This document shows, piece after piece, positions 22,440-34,652 of a stretch of 64,000 bases of DNA. Position 1 is the stretch's first letter. Each line of letters opens with the position of its first letter. Source of the stretch: Pisolithus tinctorius (lineage: Eukaryota > Basidiomycota > Agaricomycetes > Boletales > Pisolithaceae). The stretch spans positions 310,001 to 374,000 of the forward strand of contig JANFAH010000013.1 in assembly GCA_024663395.1 (NCBI GenBank), written 5' to 3'. The translations under genes and the position numbers were made by a program. The notes under the pieces are model-generated. The model worked only from the letters and a program-made list of their open reading frames with translations, was not told where the DNA came from and made no database searches.

Positions 22440-23994
22440 GCATGTTTGCATGTTTTACACTAGTTATGACTAAATGTAATAACCCCTATCCCTAGCCCTA
22501 AACCATGAGTGTATGAAATAAAGTACTTACTCTTGGCTTTCTATGGGTCCAAGAATTAAGTAATTTGGATAGGAATTGATAGAATAGCAACCATTTGAAT
22601 ATGACATGACATGCAGACAGTTTTTCAACTTTATAAAAATCCAACTATCTAGTACTTGGTATGAGCTCCTTTGGCCTTGATAACTGCTTCAACCCTTCTA
22701 GGCATGCTTTCTATCCATTTTTGACACTCTTCCACAGAAACCTTCCCCCACTCCACTACCACCCTTTCCCATAATTGATGAACTCCTGTAGGAGCACTCT
22801 CATAACCTGAGAGAGATCTTTTGAGGTGATTCCAAGTGTGTTCAATTGGGTTGAGGTCTGGCAATTGTGCAGGTCAGTCTAGAAGCTTGATATCCTGCTC
22901 TTCAAACCATTTCTGGGCTCTTCTAGAGGTATGCTTGTGGTCATTATCTTGTTGAAAGATAATCTCATCTTCTGGAATTCCAGATTCCTCCATGCTTTGA
23001 AGCAACCCTTCCTGCAAAATGGCCACATACTGTTCAGCATCCATCCTTCCCTCAACCTCACTTGAGACCCCAACACCATTCCACCCTATACATCCCCAAA
23101 CCATGAGTGAACCTCTCCAAACTTGACTGTACCTTTGACCTCTCTGGAAATAAGCCCTTCACCCTTCTTTTTCCACACATACTCTTGTCCATCTGACCAT
23201 ATAACTCTCTTCCAGTCCTCCACAGTCCAATGCTGATACTTAAGAGCAAAGGCTAACCTCTTCCTCATGTGACCAGTAGAAAGCAATGGCTTTTTCTTCT
23301 TCACTACAGCCTTCAATGAGGCTTCTTTGAGGGTATTTCTCACTGTCTGAGAAGAAACAGGATTATCAACAATAGAGTTGATGAAATGAGTGGCTTGAAC
23401 AGCATTTTTGGCCTTGCCAGTAAGGATTTGCTGAACAATAGCTCTCTTGTTGGTAGAGGAAAGCTTGAAATGGCAACCACCATGAAGCCTAGACATCTCT
23501 GGTTGGATTTCCTGAAGAACCTGGCATACTGTAGACTTCCCTAGACCAGTCTGTGAGGCAATCTTCCTAGTGGACAGGCCAAGAGAGGCAAAAGAGATGA
23601 TGTTTTGTTTTTGAGAGGTGGAAATGGACTTCATGGTGATGATGAGAAAATGAGCAGAGGGTGGTGGGGTTTATATATGTTGGATCATACTCATTACATA
23701 AAGGTAACATAATAGAACCCTTGATGGATGTATGTAACAATATAACAGCATGCCAGGGTCAATATATATAATCAAAACTTTAAGTCAAAAAACTGTCCAC
23801 ATGACATGTCATTTTCAAATGGCTGTTATTCTATCAATTCCTATCCAAATCACTTGATTCATGGACCAATAGAAAGCCAAGAGTAAGTACCTTACTTCAT
23901 ATGCTCATGGTTTAGGGCTAGGGTTAGGGGTTATTGCATTTAGTCATAACTAATGTAAAACATATGAACATGCAGACAGTTTTTTGAGCCACTG
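22440..23994 (-). mobile_element. Tc1-type DNA transposon with long (about 200 bp) terminal inverted repeats
   Basis: The sequence 22440-22645 reappears inverted at 23772-23973, with several mismatches. Both arms share the segments GTTATGACTAAATG, CTAAACCATGAG and TTGGATAGGAATTGATAGA. The right arm extends further to a typical mariner/Tc1 terminus (CAGTGGCTC reading inward from 23994) followed by TA. The left arm lacks this terminus, so the left end is truncated or diverged. A transposase pseudogene lies between the arms. Confidence 0.85.
22649..23634 (-). pseudogene. Tc1-family DDE transposase, one frameshift and one stop
   Basis: The enzyme would cut and rejoin transposon ends. From ATG 23634 it starts with a helix-turn-helix domain (ISFASLGLSTRKIASQTGLG), then the catalytic residues: Asp in VIWSDG (about 23190), Asp in FQQDNDHKHTSR (about 22950), Glu in LPDLNPIEHTWNHLK (about 22840), which is Tc1-like order. 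A one-base frameshift near 23100 breaks the frame before MVWGCIGW. A TGA near 22875 stands where relatives have Trp in the Trp-Pro-Ala motif (TGG>TGA). The full-length frame would be about 330 residues, normal for the family. Confidence 0.9.
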
Positions 23995-24080
23995 TATGTT
24001 GGACTCACATATCTTTTCAGTTGCCCAAACCACAGTAGTAGGCATACCTGGATAAACTGAAATCTGTCAGAGGAGTTGGG

Positions 24081-24813
24081 TGTCATGACCATGCATTCAT
24101 CCTAAGTCCTCACTCACTCCACACCCTTTTCCACTGGTCATTCACTCACTCCACACCAACTCCACCCACCCTCTATTGTTTACAAACCATCTCCACTCCA
24201 ACTGCTGTCAGACTTGTACTGGTCTCCCACTGGACTGTGTGGGCCATTCTCTGAGGGGTCATGTGACTTCCTTTCAGACTTCTCCCTGACAGCACACAGT
24301 CAGGTACTCCACAGTGTGCACACCACATGGTCCAGCACCTGGACTGTTTCCTTTTTGGGTTGTTCAATGTTACCCATTGTATGTTCTCCATCTTCCCTTC
24401 ATTCATTGTCTAGAAAGTTTTTACTTGAAAATTTACAAGTCTCCATATGTCAGTTCCAATTCCAGTTACTGTACCACTGTAGCAGTATAAAAGCATGTAT
24501 CATACTCCACTGTTCTTCAGTATGAATATTGATTTAGTTCCTACTCCCTCTTCTCCATCTTCTGGCTGTCAGAGTTACCTCCAACTATCTGCCTGTCCTC
24601 TTCCTCTGAAATATGAGGGCTGAGATCATGCAAGGGGGTAGCACACAAGCTAAACCCAACACCCTCACTCTGCTCTGCCTCTGTCTCAGTGGACTCTGTC
24701 CCTGCTGACCCTCTGCCAGTTGGAGTTCCATTCCCCTGTGTTGGACTTGCTTCCAAACCCTCCCCAGACTCTGTCTAGTGTCAGAGTTGGTTGGAGTAGG
24801 CCCAGACTTGATA
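24081..24813 (+). repeat. Solo LTR of the second chromovirus family, target duplication TTGGG
   Basis: It starts TGTCATGACCATGC and aligns throughout with the 3' LTR at 10659-11393, including the TATAAAA box (24486-24492). It is flanked by TTGGG at 24076-24080 and 24814-24818. The terminal CA has decayed to TA (CTTGATA). Confidence 0.92.
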
Positions 24814-27312
24814 TTGGGTGCTTATGGCTCTGCCCTTTCTTAGATAATTGGTATACAACTTGGATGACTGGGAATATTGATTGTGTCTTATGACTACTTA
24901 ATGGACTTATTTACTTCCATTACTTAATCTAGAAAGCTCTGCCAACAAAAGCTGAGACTTAAGTTGCTTATGCTGCTTGGACACTTGCAGGTTTGGAGTA
25001 AGTGTGAAAAGTGTTAGTAAGCAGTCTGAGGATTTGCTGATGCAGGGATCATTCCCATACCATTGGTGTGCCTGCACTTCTCTGGAAGCCAGGACCAAGT
25101 CAGTTGTACAAGTTTACATCTCACCAAAAACAACTACAGGTAACCTACTTGAAAGAGCAGGAGGTTGAATAGCCTCCCACTGGCTTGACAACTTCATGGT
25201 GAAGATGAGAGGTCATGTTACACCCATACAATGATTCATACACAAAAACCAGAGTCTTGGAAAGGAGACACTTAACAGCACCCAACTGAATGACTGAGGA
25301 CAGAAGCTGTGTGGATCACTGTAAGCATCCATGATAAGACTGAGCACCAGAAGCTCAATTGGGACCTGCAGTTTCAAACACTTACACTTGGTCAGCCATC
25401 TACACTGCTAGTAGAATGGACAACTAAGTTGAAACTCTTCGAAGACGCATTGACCAACCTCCTGCTATTTGAGGGAGATGATCAGAGGGCAGCTGCCCAT
25501 CATGTCAGAGCATGTACCTTCGCGATCACGATTACAGTGCTGACTGAAAATCCGAGGTGGACCAATCCCAGTCACCGTCATCACTCAACACCGCAATCCT
25601 TTCCCTGCTATTAGTGGTGACGCTGGATTGGACCTAACCCATCTGATCGACATCGCATGGCCACATCGTATGGCATCGAAATTTTGCGTGGCTGGGTGCG
25701 ACGTACAATCTGTGTTTCGGGTAGTGATTCGATGTTCATGGTAGGCCAGCTCAAAGTCAAATTCTTGGTGTCTCGTGTCTCAAAGAGAGTGCTAGCAGTG
25801 ATCTGTGACCATGTTTCGTTGACATGGGCAATAGTCTACCTCAGCACGCTTGGATTCTACGACGGATAATAAGGCTGTCTGACTTTTCCACGCATGAAAC
25901 GAAACCACGTACGCGGACAACCAAGATCCACATTCCCATCATGTCCTCCCTGCCCACGGTGGCCAAACCCACCTCGGCCTATAGCTACACGATTACGATT
26001 CGTCAGGGTCACATGTACTCATGGAAGTCAGAGCATGAGATGGAAAGGAAACAATGCCGCGGTAATATTTCAAGTCCAGGAGGTGGATTTCATGAGTGCG
26101 TTCTTCTCTGTGCTGTGTTGATCACCTGCGGCGTCGTTGCAGGTGCTGAAATTGGCATTGGGGTTGGTACCGGTTTGATGAAAAGGCACTTCGAGTATGC
26201 AGGGGGGGGTTGATAGCAGGTGTTGACTCCGACAGGAAGCAGTACTGAAAAGGTTGAGCCGGCTTATATCCCTCCACAGATGTGTTTACCCGTATCGACG
26301 ATGATGACTTCTAATGACAGCAGTCGATTGTGCCAGTGATGTGGCAGCAAGCCTATCCTTTGCGACGATCTCTGTCCTGTGCTTTTGCTTGGGTTACCAT
26401 AACTGTTCCACGAAATGACTGAATTAAGCATCGCCTCTGGCTGTGAGATTAGAACTTCAACGATGGAGATGTTTTTCGTACCCAAGCAAGGCTATATTTG
26501 TTCAGCAGATGCGAATGTGTCGGTCATTAGGGTATGGTTAGCGTTTTCAAAGTCACTGGAGCTTTAGATACCCCTCCTGATCACACGCTCGAACAGCGAG
26601 CGACAGAAGAAACTTGGACGAGATGGTACAAACGACTTAGACGCATCCACAATGCGCTCGGGAGCCTCTCCCTGGAAAGTATATTTCCCCGTAGTGCGAG
26701 TTGACAGTGTAAGTGTCGCGTTTTTCCGGAAGTGGTGGGGGCACCGCTACCGGTGCTGATCATTGCGGTTTCGTTAGGCGTGGAAGAGCAGTGTAGGTAT
26801 CGCCGTGAGGTACGAACGTGATATCCAACGGTATCATCTCAAGGCATGGCTACGGCGGTGCGGTCAGCCACCTCGGGCCGCGGTACGTCGATGATGATCA
26901 CCGACACCATAAGGTGATTGCGCTGCGATGAGCCCGTCCCGTGGAGGCGTTAACAAGGATGTCAATGCTCAAGTTGCCGTCATGGTGTTTAAAATCATTT
27001 GACTTGCAGTAAACGATCCACTACGAGCAGATGGCTGCTTGGTAAGTCAGGAGTAGCCACAGATTTATGGCCGTGAAGTTCTGCATCAATGTTCGATGGA
27101 AGGTCGTGATGGGTGGCTGTGATAGTATTAGCACAGCCACCGCTCGCCCAGTGTGGGCGTTGGGCTTGCGGGATGTCGTTTCGTTCCTTGTCGTCGAGTC
27201 GTTGCCCGTCGCAGGTTTGCTTAATACCCCTCAACTAGCACCCGATACCAGCCAGAAAGATTCCCGCCCACATCCATATCCACTACCAACAACATCACTA
27301 CCACCATCCAGG
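24814..27312. other. Edge of the CpG-poor block and intergenic host sequence
   Basis: CpG-poor sequence continues to about 25430; from there CpG becomes frequent again and remains so to the right end. No gene can be supported up to 27312. A short open stretch from ATG 25940 (MSSLPTVAKPTSAYSY) looks protein-like but has no recognisable domain and could be the remnant of a host gene cut by the insertion block. Confidence 0.5.
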
Positions 27313-30300
27313 ATGTCGTCTGCAAGACGACAACCATCTACGGCTTCGCTCGCTAAATATGCACGATCAGCGTCTGCGGCCCCAGACGACCACGTCTCTT
27401 TCAACGGCGCTCGCTCCCTTGACTTCTGCAACGCGTTCTGGGGGGTCGGCGATGGCGGTGTTGACGTCTTGTTCGCCAGGATGAGAGGTGCTGCCAGAAC
27501 GATGGAGGAATTAAAGAATTTCTGGAAGGAAAGGTGGGTGCGCTTGTTCTTTCGCTACATACGTGGGTGGCTAGGCTATCAGAAGTCGACGGATGATTTG
27601 TTCATCACCGATTTCATACGCACACGGAACACTGTGTTTCGTTCATCTGCCACTCCTTACTTCCCATACATGAACGAAATCATTTCTCTTTATTCTCCAC
27701 GATATGCCTGAACTGACGGTCACTGCCAACTACCACACGAACAGAGCTGCTATTGAAGAGGAATACGCAAAACGACTCGCCAAGCTCGCAAAGATGTCTA
27801 TAGGCAAAGACGAGATAGGGTAAGTGTCTTCCTTACAATGGCACTCGAGTTAGGGTATCCTGTGAGCAGCACAGTCATGCGGACACCTGCCGGTCACGCC
27901 ATCTACCCACGACCCCACCTGATCACATTTTCACATTAACAGAGAACTTCGCAACTCCATTGACACTCTCCGTCTTGAAACCGACAAACAAGCCGGAGGT
28001 CACATGCAACTTGCCCAACAACTCCGTACGGAAATCGAAGGTTCCGTTGCTGCCTTTGCAGCCAAGCAACAACAACACAAAAAGGTTTACCAAGCAGCAA
28101 TCGAGAAAGAGTTCCGCACCAAACAGACGCGTGAGCAGCACGCCTCCAAAGCACGTGAGAAATATGAATCCGATTGCGTCCGCATCAATTCGTACACCGC
28201 TCAGAGTACCCTCGTACAGGGTAAAGACTTGGAAAAGATCCATTTGAAGTTGGAAAGGGCACAACAGACTGTACAGGTCAATGAGAATGATTATGCACAG
28301 TTCACACGAGTGTTACAAGAAACAGTCCAGAAGTGGGAGCAGGATTGGAGGGCGTTTTGCGATAGCTGTCAGGATTTGGAAGAGGAGAGGATGGAATTCG
28401 TGAAGGACAACTTGTGGTCATATGCCAATGCTGTTTCCACTGTCTGTGTCTCTGACGACGAGGTACGTCCGCTTTACCTTCCTGCTTTTTTACCTGCTCA
28501 AGAATATCTTCGTCAGTCCTGTGAAAAGATGCGTCTCGCACTCGAACAAATGGAGCCAGAGAAAGAAATGGACAACTTCGTTCACGACTATGGTACCGGC
28601 AATGCCATCCCCGAACCCCCCACTTTCATTAACTACGCCAACACTGATGCGCCGCCCGTCAATCATAACAGAATCATGACCCGTCCAGCGGCATATGCGA
28701 GGGTGACACAAAGGGTGCTGAAATCTATGTCAGCCCAGGAAGAAGAATTGCCATTTGATAACGGAGCGAATCATGCGGGTGTAGGTGCTGGCGGAGGACC
28801 TCCGACGAGGGGTGCTCCGACAGAGGCCGATCTTTCGAGGAGCGCAACGCATAAGTCGCAGAGGTCCCAGGCGAATGGTATCAACGGACATGTTTCCCCC
28901 TCTCGCGAACAACCTTCGTCAGCTATCCAACAACAGGCTCAGACTCAGCAAGCACAGAGACGCAACAGTACCGCGTCTGGACTTGTTCGTGTCCCGTCTC
29001 AAGCGCGTACACATGGGCACTCCCACTCTCAGTCCTATTCGCATTCTCAGACATCCTCGGCGGCTCATGTTCACCCCCCAGATCCTGTCGATCCTACTGT
29101 ATCGAGCACGCAGCTTGTGATCGGGAACAAAGCATGGGAAGTCGACCCTTCTAAAGATCCTCAGCAACAGAGGTCCGGTCCCAGCACCGCACAATCGGCA
29201 TCACGTACATCCCCACCCGTTGGCATCGGTGCGGGTGATGACCCGCTGGTCAAGCAAATGGCGGAATTGAGCACGGCCGCAGCTGCAGCGAAGGGACCCG
29301 AGCGACGGCACACTATACGCAAGGATACTCCAAGTTCGAGGACATCCCCATCTTTGGGGGGGAAGCCGTCGGAGACTTTATCGACACCTGTATCAGGACT
29401 CAGTTCAGGATCTGGCCCCAATACTAGGGACTACCGCAATAGCGGCGATGTCGTTGTGGGGTCATATCCACTCGCACACTCGCGCCCGTCATCTCCCAAT
29501 CCTGTCCCTCCCACCGCGGTACTTGCAGGGCCGCCGTCTCGTGCCGGGGCATCCTCGGCATCTACATCGTTATCTGGCACGTCAGGCCTGTCTGCGCCAA
29601 TGTCTGGGGCTGGGATGCCTGCATCGTCGGCGTCGGGAGGTGTACCTGTCGAACAAGTAGTCGCGAATTATCAGAGGCCGTTCCCCGGCGAGCCGAGGAG
29701 TAGAGCGAATTCATATGTTGGTGTAGCCCCTCCGCCTATTGCTACCGGTCAGTCCCCTTCTGGTGCCGGCCAGAATCCACAACAGATGCAACATCAGGAC
29801 CCAGGACCCAGGCCGACCAGTCGAGCTGGGTACCCTGGAATAGGAACGGCATCATTAATGGCAAGTGGTCCTTCTCCTGTACGTGGTGCGAGTCCTGTGG
29901 GCGGTTTCGGGCCAGGTGCTGTGCAACCCTATGGAAAGGGGATGGGGGGACCGGTCGCCGTTGGCGGGGCGCCGCAGGGCGGGAGTCAACAACTTATGAG
30001 GGGAACGAGTATTTCGTATACGCAAGGATCGCAATCCCTGCATCATCAACAACTTCAACTACAGCATCATTCACAGTACCAACCACAACAAAGACCTGTG
30101 ACGCCTTCGAACCCCGTCGGTATTGCTCTCGGCCCGGACGGGCGTGTCGTACACGACCAGATGGCAGTTCAAACCGTGGCGCAGCCGCAGCATCGACCGA
30201 CGCATTCAGTAGGGCAGACTCCAGTGTCACCCTACAGTGCAGGAGGGTATGGCGACGGCCGTATGGGTGGTGCTGGAGGCCAAGTTCTGCCACCTGCCCA

Positions 30301-31027
30301 ACCACCCTCGAGGAACGAGTATTATGGTGCTGTTGTGCCCGCGACGACACAGGCCCCTCCCGGGCCATATGGTAGTCACCCCGTACACTACGAATCGCAC
30401 CATGCGTCTCATTATAGTGCTCCCCCGCCCTCTCATGCACCACAACCAGCAGCGGTGGCACCCCCATCATCATATAGCGGAGGCGGAGGGTACGGTCCGC
30501 CTGTGCGTCATCCGAGCGTGAGCGGAGGCGGTGCATATGGTAGTACTGGACAGTACCCGTCTCAGCAGGGGTATCAACAGGGACCCGTCGTGCACGGCTC
30601 TAATAATCAGCAGGTAAGGTACTATGGGGGGTCAGGTGCAGGAAACGGTTTCAGGGCGCCGAGTCCGGCTGTCGGGAGGTCGCCGTCGCCGCAGCCTCCG
30701 AGGGGACAGTATGCACCGACATGTTCATACACGGACGATGGGAGGCCAATCTTGTTTTATGGTGCGTTCAGGTTCTCCCATACACTCATGTGTGCTGACG
30801 GATCTGTTAATTACACCTTCCCCTTGCTACCGCTAATAACGCAAACAGTCAAAGCTTTGTATGACTACGCTGCTACGATCGACGAGGAGTTTGATTTCCA
30901 GGCCGGGGATATCATCGCTGTGACGGAGACGCCGGAGGATGGGTGGTGGTCTGGGGAGTTACTGGATGAGGCGAGGAAGCAGCCCGGGAGGCACGTGTTT
31001 CCGAGTAACTTTGTGTGTCTGTTCTAG
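27313..31027 (+). CDS. F-BAR and SH3 domain protein (Cdc15/Imp2/Hof1-type)
   Basis: Proteins of this type bind curved plasma membrane through the F-BAR dimer and link it to actin-ring and septum components through SH3. Five exons fit: 27313-27533, 27745-27819, 27943-28462, 28517-30761 and 30849-31027, giving 1079 residues with all phases consistent. The F-BAR region (about residues 35-290) shows FCNAFWGVGDGGVDVLFARM, then FWKERAAIEEEYAKRLAKL across intron 1 and LRNSIDTLRLETDKQ after intron 2. A long Ser/Pro/Gln-rich disordered middle follows. The C-terminal SH3 begins KALYDYAATIDEEFDF and ends GWWSGEL...GRHVFPSNFV. Introns 3 (54 nt) and 4 (87 nt) are multiples of three with no stop, so they could be retained, but GTACGT...CGTCAG and GTGCGT...AAACAG are good splice sites. 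The start is the first ATG leading into the F-BAR frame. Confidence 0.93.
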
Positions 31028-34000
31028 GTTGTGTTTTCGTATGATGGTCTAGGATAGCGTTTGTATCAGGAGGGTGGACAGTTACAGACGCGATGTAATG
31101 ATGGTTCACTTTCAGTAGTTCAGTTGCTCGAGACTCTTGACGAGTTACTTTACACGGGTAGTAGTCCGCACCGCCGTTGCACCTCCCTTTCTTGGTTGGC
31201 CCGCTGGCTGCAGTGGTTGGAAGGGTACCGACGTCACCTAACGGAACCACCCTTACGTCCGAGACCTGTTGGCAGCTCCGAACTGCCCTGACTTCAACTT
31301 CGGCTAGCAGATCGATCACTGAGATCAAGTTGCAATGTCGACTGCTTGGGGTCCATGCAGTGTTAAAATTAGCACACTACTAGGAGCACATCCTGTCCAC
31401 TTTCTCCCTCACCGGTCCCACGGAGTCTTCAAAGGCCAGGCTTGTGGTCGTCCTTCCTAACCTTTTCTGACACTGATCTATGATCTGTTCCTCAGCATCT
31501 GTTCCACGCACGTAAATAATCGCAAGTGCGCATTCACCCGAGGCTCGCAACATGAGAAGGTTAAGTACAAGTCGTTGCTGGCGAGAGCCGGTTTCGGCTA
31601 TGTATGCATATCGACTTGACACCCCAGCTAGCTTACGTCGGCTTCAGGTCGCATTGATGTCACCTCTCGTCATTATACTAGTGTACAGAATATACGAGAG
31701 GAAATTCATTCGTTGCTGTCTGAGATACTTACCTAGCTTAGTGTAAGCGTTCGCGGACAGTGTTGCCCAAATCCGGAGACAAGATTCCGTTTGGCACTTG
31801 TCGTCGGAGGATGAGGGACCTACATGTGCCTGGTTTTGCAAGGCGTGTATCCTAGGCCGCCTGGGAGAACCAGCCAAGATCTGACATCAAAAACAAGTGG
31901 CAAATACGTACGTACTTACTTCATATACAAGTGCTTGGTTGGTGGAACGTGAGTGTCTCAAGCTGTTTTAGGGTGTTTCAGTGCTCGGAGCTAACTCTAC
32001 AGCCAGGTTCATATCCGCAATCTGATGAACGAAATAACGAGAGTACTGTCATTCCGGGTTACAATCTGTCAAACGGAAAGTAACCCGCGAAACCGCAGAT
32101 GACACACAGTGCGATTCTCTAGTGCACACTTCCGGGTCTGACATTTTACATCAGTATCCGTTGGATATTTTCACCTGCTGGTCATCTGCATAGGAATGGA
32201 AGACAACAAGGTTACATACTAGAGGGCTTGAAGTGGTCCCCAAACCATCTATGGGATAGATCTGCGCGTTTGTGCGACGTTATCGGAAAGTACTATACTG
32301 GATGGTTGGGTATCAGTGGCGCGGAGTTGTGTGGGAGTCTTTTTCTTGTTGTTCTCACCTAGTGCGCTGACGATGGTCAATGGTAGAAGAGGACTTACCA
32401 TAAAACTAAGCAAAGCCACACTTATACAAGCGAGATTGAGTTAGTTCTGTTTCATATTTCATAGGTCGCCCGACACTGGTATGTAACGGTTCAACAGTAG
32501 AAACTGATCAAGATATCAGCACACCACACGTCAACCCTGAACATCACGAAATACAACTTCGTTTCATCGAAACAGGAGACTTCCACAGTCTCAGAAAGAC
32601 CACGCTGTGCAGCTCTTTCACTGTGCCGCCATGGGGCACTGTACTACTCGTCCCAGTCCACGTTACGTCCCGAACTGGTTAGGGCCGTGTACCTCTCCGT
32701 TTACGCACCTGGAAGCGCACTGGTGGGAACATTCGAGACGGCATTCCAATAATGAGCCGTATTCTTATATCCGCGAGGTATCCGACTGATGGCAGTAGTG
32801 TCCATCACTGACATGGATCAACTAGAACCGTCCGTGAGATCCAAACTTTGTAAACATGGGGAGATTTGAGGAAACTTTACCTTGTCGGAGATCAGTACTG
32901 CCCTACTGTGGATACTAGTTCGACCTCAGAACCTTTGAGGAATACGGGCTCGAGGCCAAGGGCCTCCTTGCAACAACCGCTGTAATTGAAGCAAGCTGGG
33001 AGCCTGAAATATTTAGGCCTATAAGGTTGTTTCGCCCGTGCTCGCCGCAAATATGAATGATCGGCTGTAATTGTCAGGACCGTATCTCTAATAAACCTGC
33101 ATATGCTATGTCGACAGTGGCGTTGTCTAATCATTCGGTGGCGTTGGCATGCTTACTGTAAGCAGAGACCTACCATCGGATACCCAGTTTGACGAGGCCA
33201 GATGGCCCAATCCAAGTGTTCTTGCCAGGAAGTCATGTCAAGAGGATCTGGATGAGATCGACCATGTTCCATGGAAAAATCTCATCGTCGGCAAGTTTCG
33301 TGAAGGGCGGGTCGGCCGATGCCCGCGTTCTCGCTCAACCTTGATTACGACAAGCACTAGTAGGCCAGTATTACTAGGTGCGTCGACGGGTGTAACCCTG
33401 ACCTGATAAATCAGTCACTCGATCAACGGCAGGAAAAACGTGGATGATTGAATCGAGCACAGAGGATGTCAATCAAACCCGTATATCTCATCCCTTGTTC
33501 CGCAAACCGCGGTGGTGACGTTAATCCATACGCGCACTTCAGTGACCTGGTCACGATGCACCGTTAAAGCTCCATCTGGTACATATCAACGTCTTGACCC
33601 TGCAAAATAGGGACCCACGGAGGCCCACAGTAAGGCGGAAATGAACTGGTACATATGCCTAATCCGGACCTTCACATGTCTTCAAGTTTCGAATGATCGA
33701 ACGGCGAATGAGTTTGTGGGGCCGGAACATAGTGAACTTCTGTGCACGACTCTGAAGGGGAAACTCAGGGAAACTCTAATGACGAGTTTTACGTCAGCAT
33801 ATACGCATGACTTACCACTTACGAACCTGAAACCGTGTCGGTCAAAGGTTTATGCGAGTGCGATAAACTTTGACACCAAGATTGTATCACTGGGTCCCGT
33901 ACAGCTTACCAGACAATGAAAGGGAAAAATTTGTTTGTTGGAGGGAGAACGTTGAAGGGCTGTCCTTAGGATCGGAGATTTGGTGCCATATTCAGAGAAG

Positions 34001-34266
34001 CTGCATTCAGAGGTTCCTGTTTTGGTATCTGGGACCGGGACCGGGAACCTCTGGACGGAATACAAGAGAATACAGCTTTAGGAATTCGAGGCTGGGCGGT
34101 ATGGAGCTGTTGTCGGAAGATCATATCATCTCAGATAGTGGGAATCGGAAGATGTGACATGGCCGGAAGTAAGCTTATGCCGCTGCTAACTAGGTATGCG
34201 GGGTACCAGTTAACCCAGTATGGATTGACAGGAACACAAAGATACGGTTCCAATGGCGCAGCGTGG
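31028..34266. other. Intergenic sequence, no supportable gene
   Basis: Open stretches here are short, on both strands, without domain motifs or convincing splice pairs. I see no repeats or RNA gene. Confidence 0.5.
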
Positions 34267-34274
34267 TATAAAAA
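34267..34274 (+). promoter_or_regulatory. TATA box of the small gene at 34389
   Basis: TATAAAAA lies 115-122 nt upstream of ATG 34389, followed by a CT-rich leader, as in many strongly expressed fungal genes. Confidence 0.5.
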
Positions 34275-34388
34275 GGGCACCCCCTGACCACGGTGAGCCC
34301 ATCACTCCCTTACAAAATCTAAGTATTTGCACACACCCTCGACCCACTCACCGAGTTCTCTGCCCTTGCCCATCTCCTCATATTATTC

Positions 34389-34652
34389 ATGCGTCCCTAC
34401 GCCATCTATGAGCATCCCGATTTCTCCGTCTCCTCGGAGAGCGAAGCCACACTTCGCAAAGTTGCGGCTGCGCTGACTGTCGTGGCAGCGTCGTCAGCAG
34501 CCGTGTACGAGATCCTCGTGCGCAAATCAAGGTCCGTACCATATACTTGTCAAGGGGCACGTACCTGGGCACACCCACGCTCTTACTCTTGCCTTTGACT
34601 TTTTCGAACGTGGAAGCTGACATACATTTCGTACAGTCTACCTTTCTTGTGA
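34389..34652 (+). CDS. Possible small single-pass membrane protein (52 residues)
   Basis: ATG 34389 opens a frame MRPYAIYEHPDFSVSSESEA, then a hydrophobic stretch (VAAALTVVAASSAAVYEILV, about residues 24-43) and a basic end. A donor at 34532 (GTCCGT), a branch-like CTGAC near 34616 and an acceptor ending at 34636 remove 105 nt. The second exon adds SLPFL and a TGA at 34650-34652. A TATA box and pyrimidine-rich leader precede it. There is no known family. It could be a membrane-anchored peptide; a non-coding transcript is the alternative. Confidence 0.4.

Larger units (their letters stand above)
18212..22450 (-). pseudogene. Helitron Rep-helicase gene, fragmented by two solo LTRs
   Basis: Helitrons are rolling-circle transposons coding for a HUH nickase fused to a PIF1-type helicase. 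From right to left: a Gln-rich coiled coil (22250-21800); the pre-Rep region (YIYGPQEA, NPQLDPAIM at 21770-21640; DAWASIDQ, LRVELYGGLQD at 21240-21090); a solo LTR; MQQLLQYSLAICREYRKLDL (20175-20110); a probable intron; Rep with GLPYMHLLIFL (about 19860), where the first His of the HUH motif is Tyr (CAC>TAC); a second solo LTR; then FDCHINLEVCGS joined directly to the helicase part LTAHSCFKIPI, IIWDE (Walker B) and FGGDFRQTLPVV. The Tyr nickase segment and helicase Walker A are missing at the join, so the gene is a non-functional deletion derivative. Confidence 0.88.

Noticed and set aside
5776..25430. Neurospora-type RIP as cause of the CpG loss
   Set aside because: The changes seen are mainly at CpG, not CpA, so methylation-linked deamination or a basidiomycete CpG-type process fits better. 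Counting would decide.
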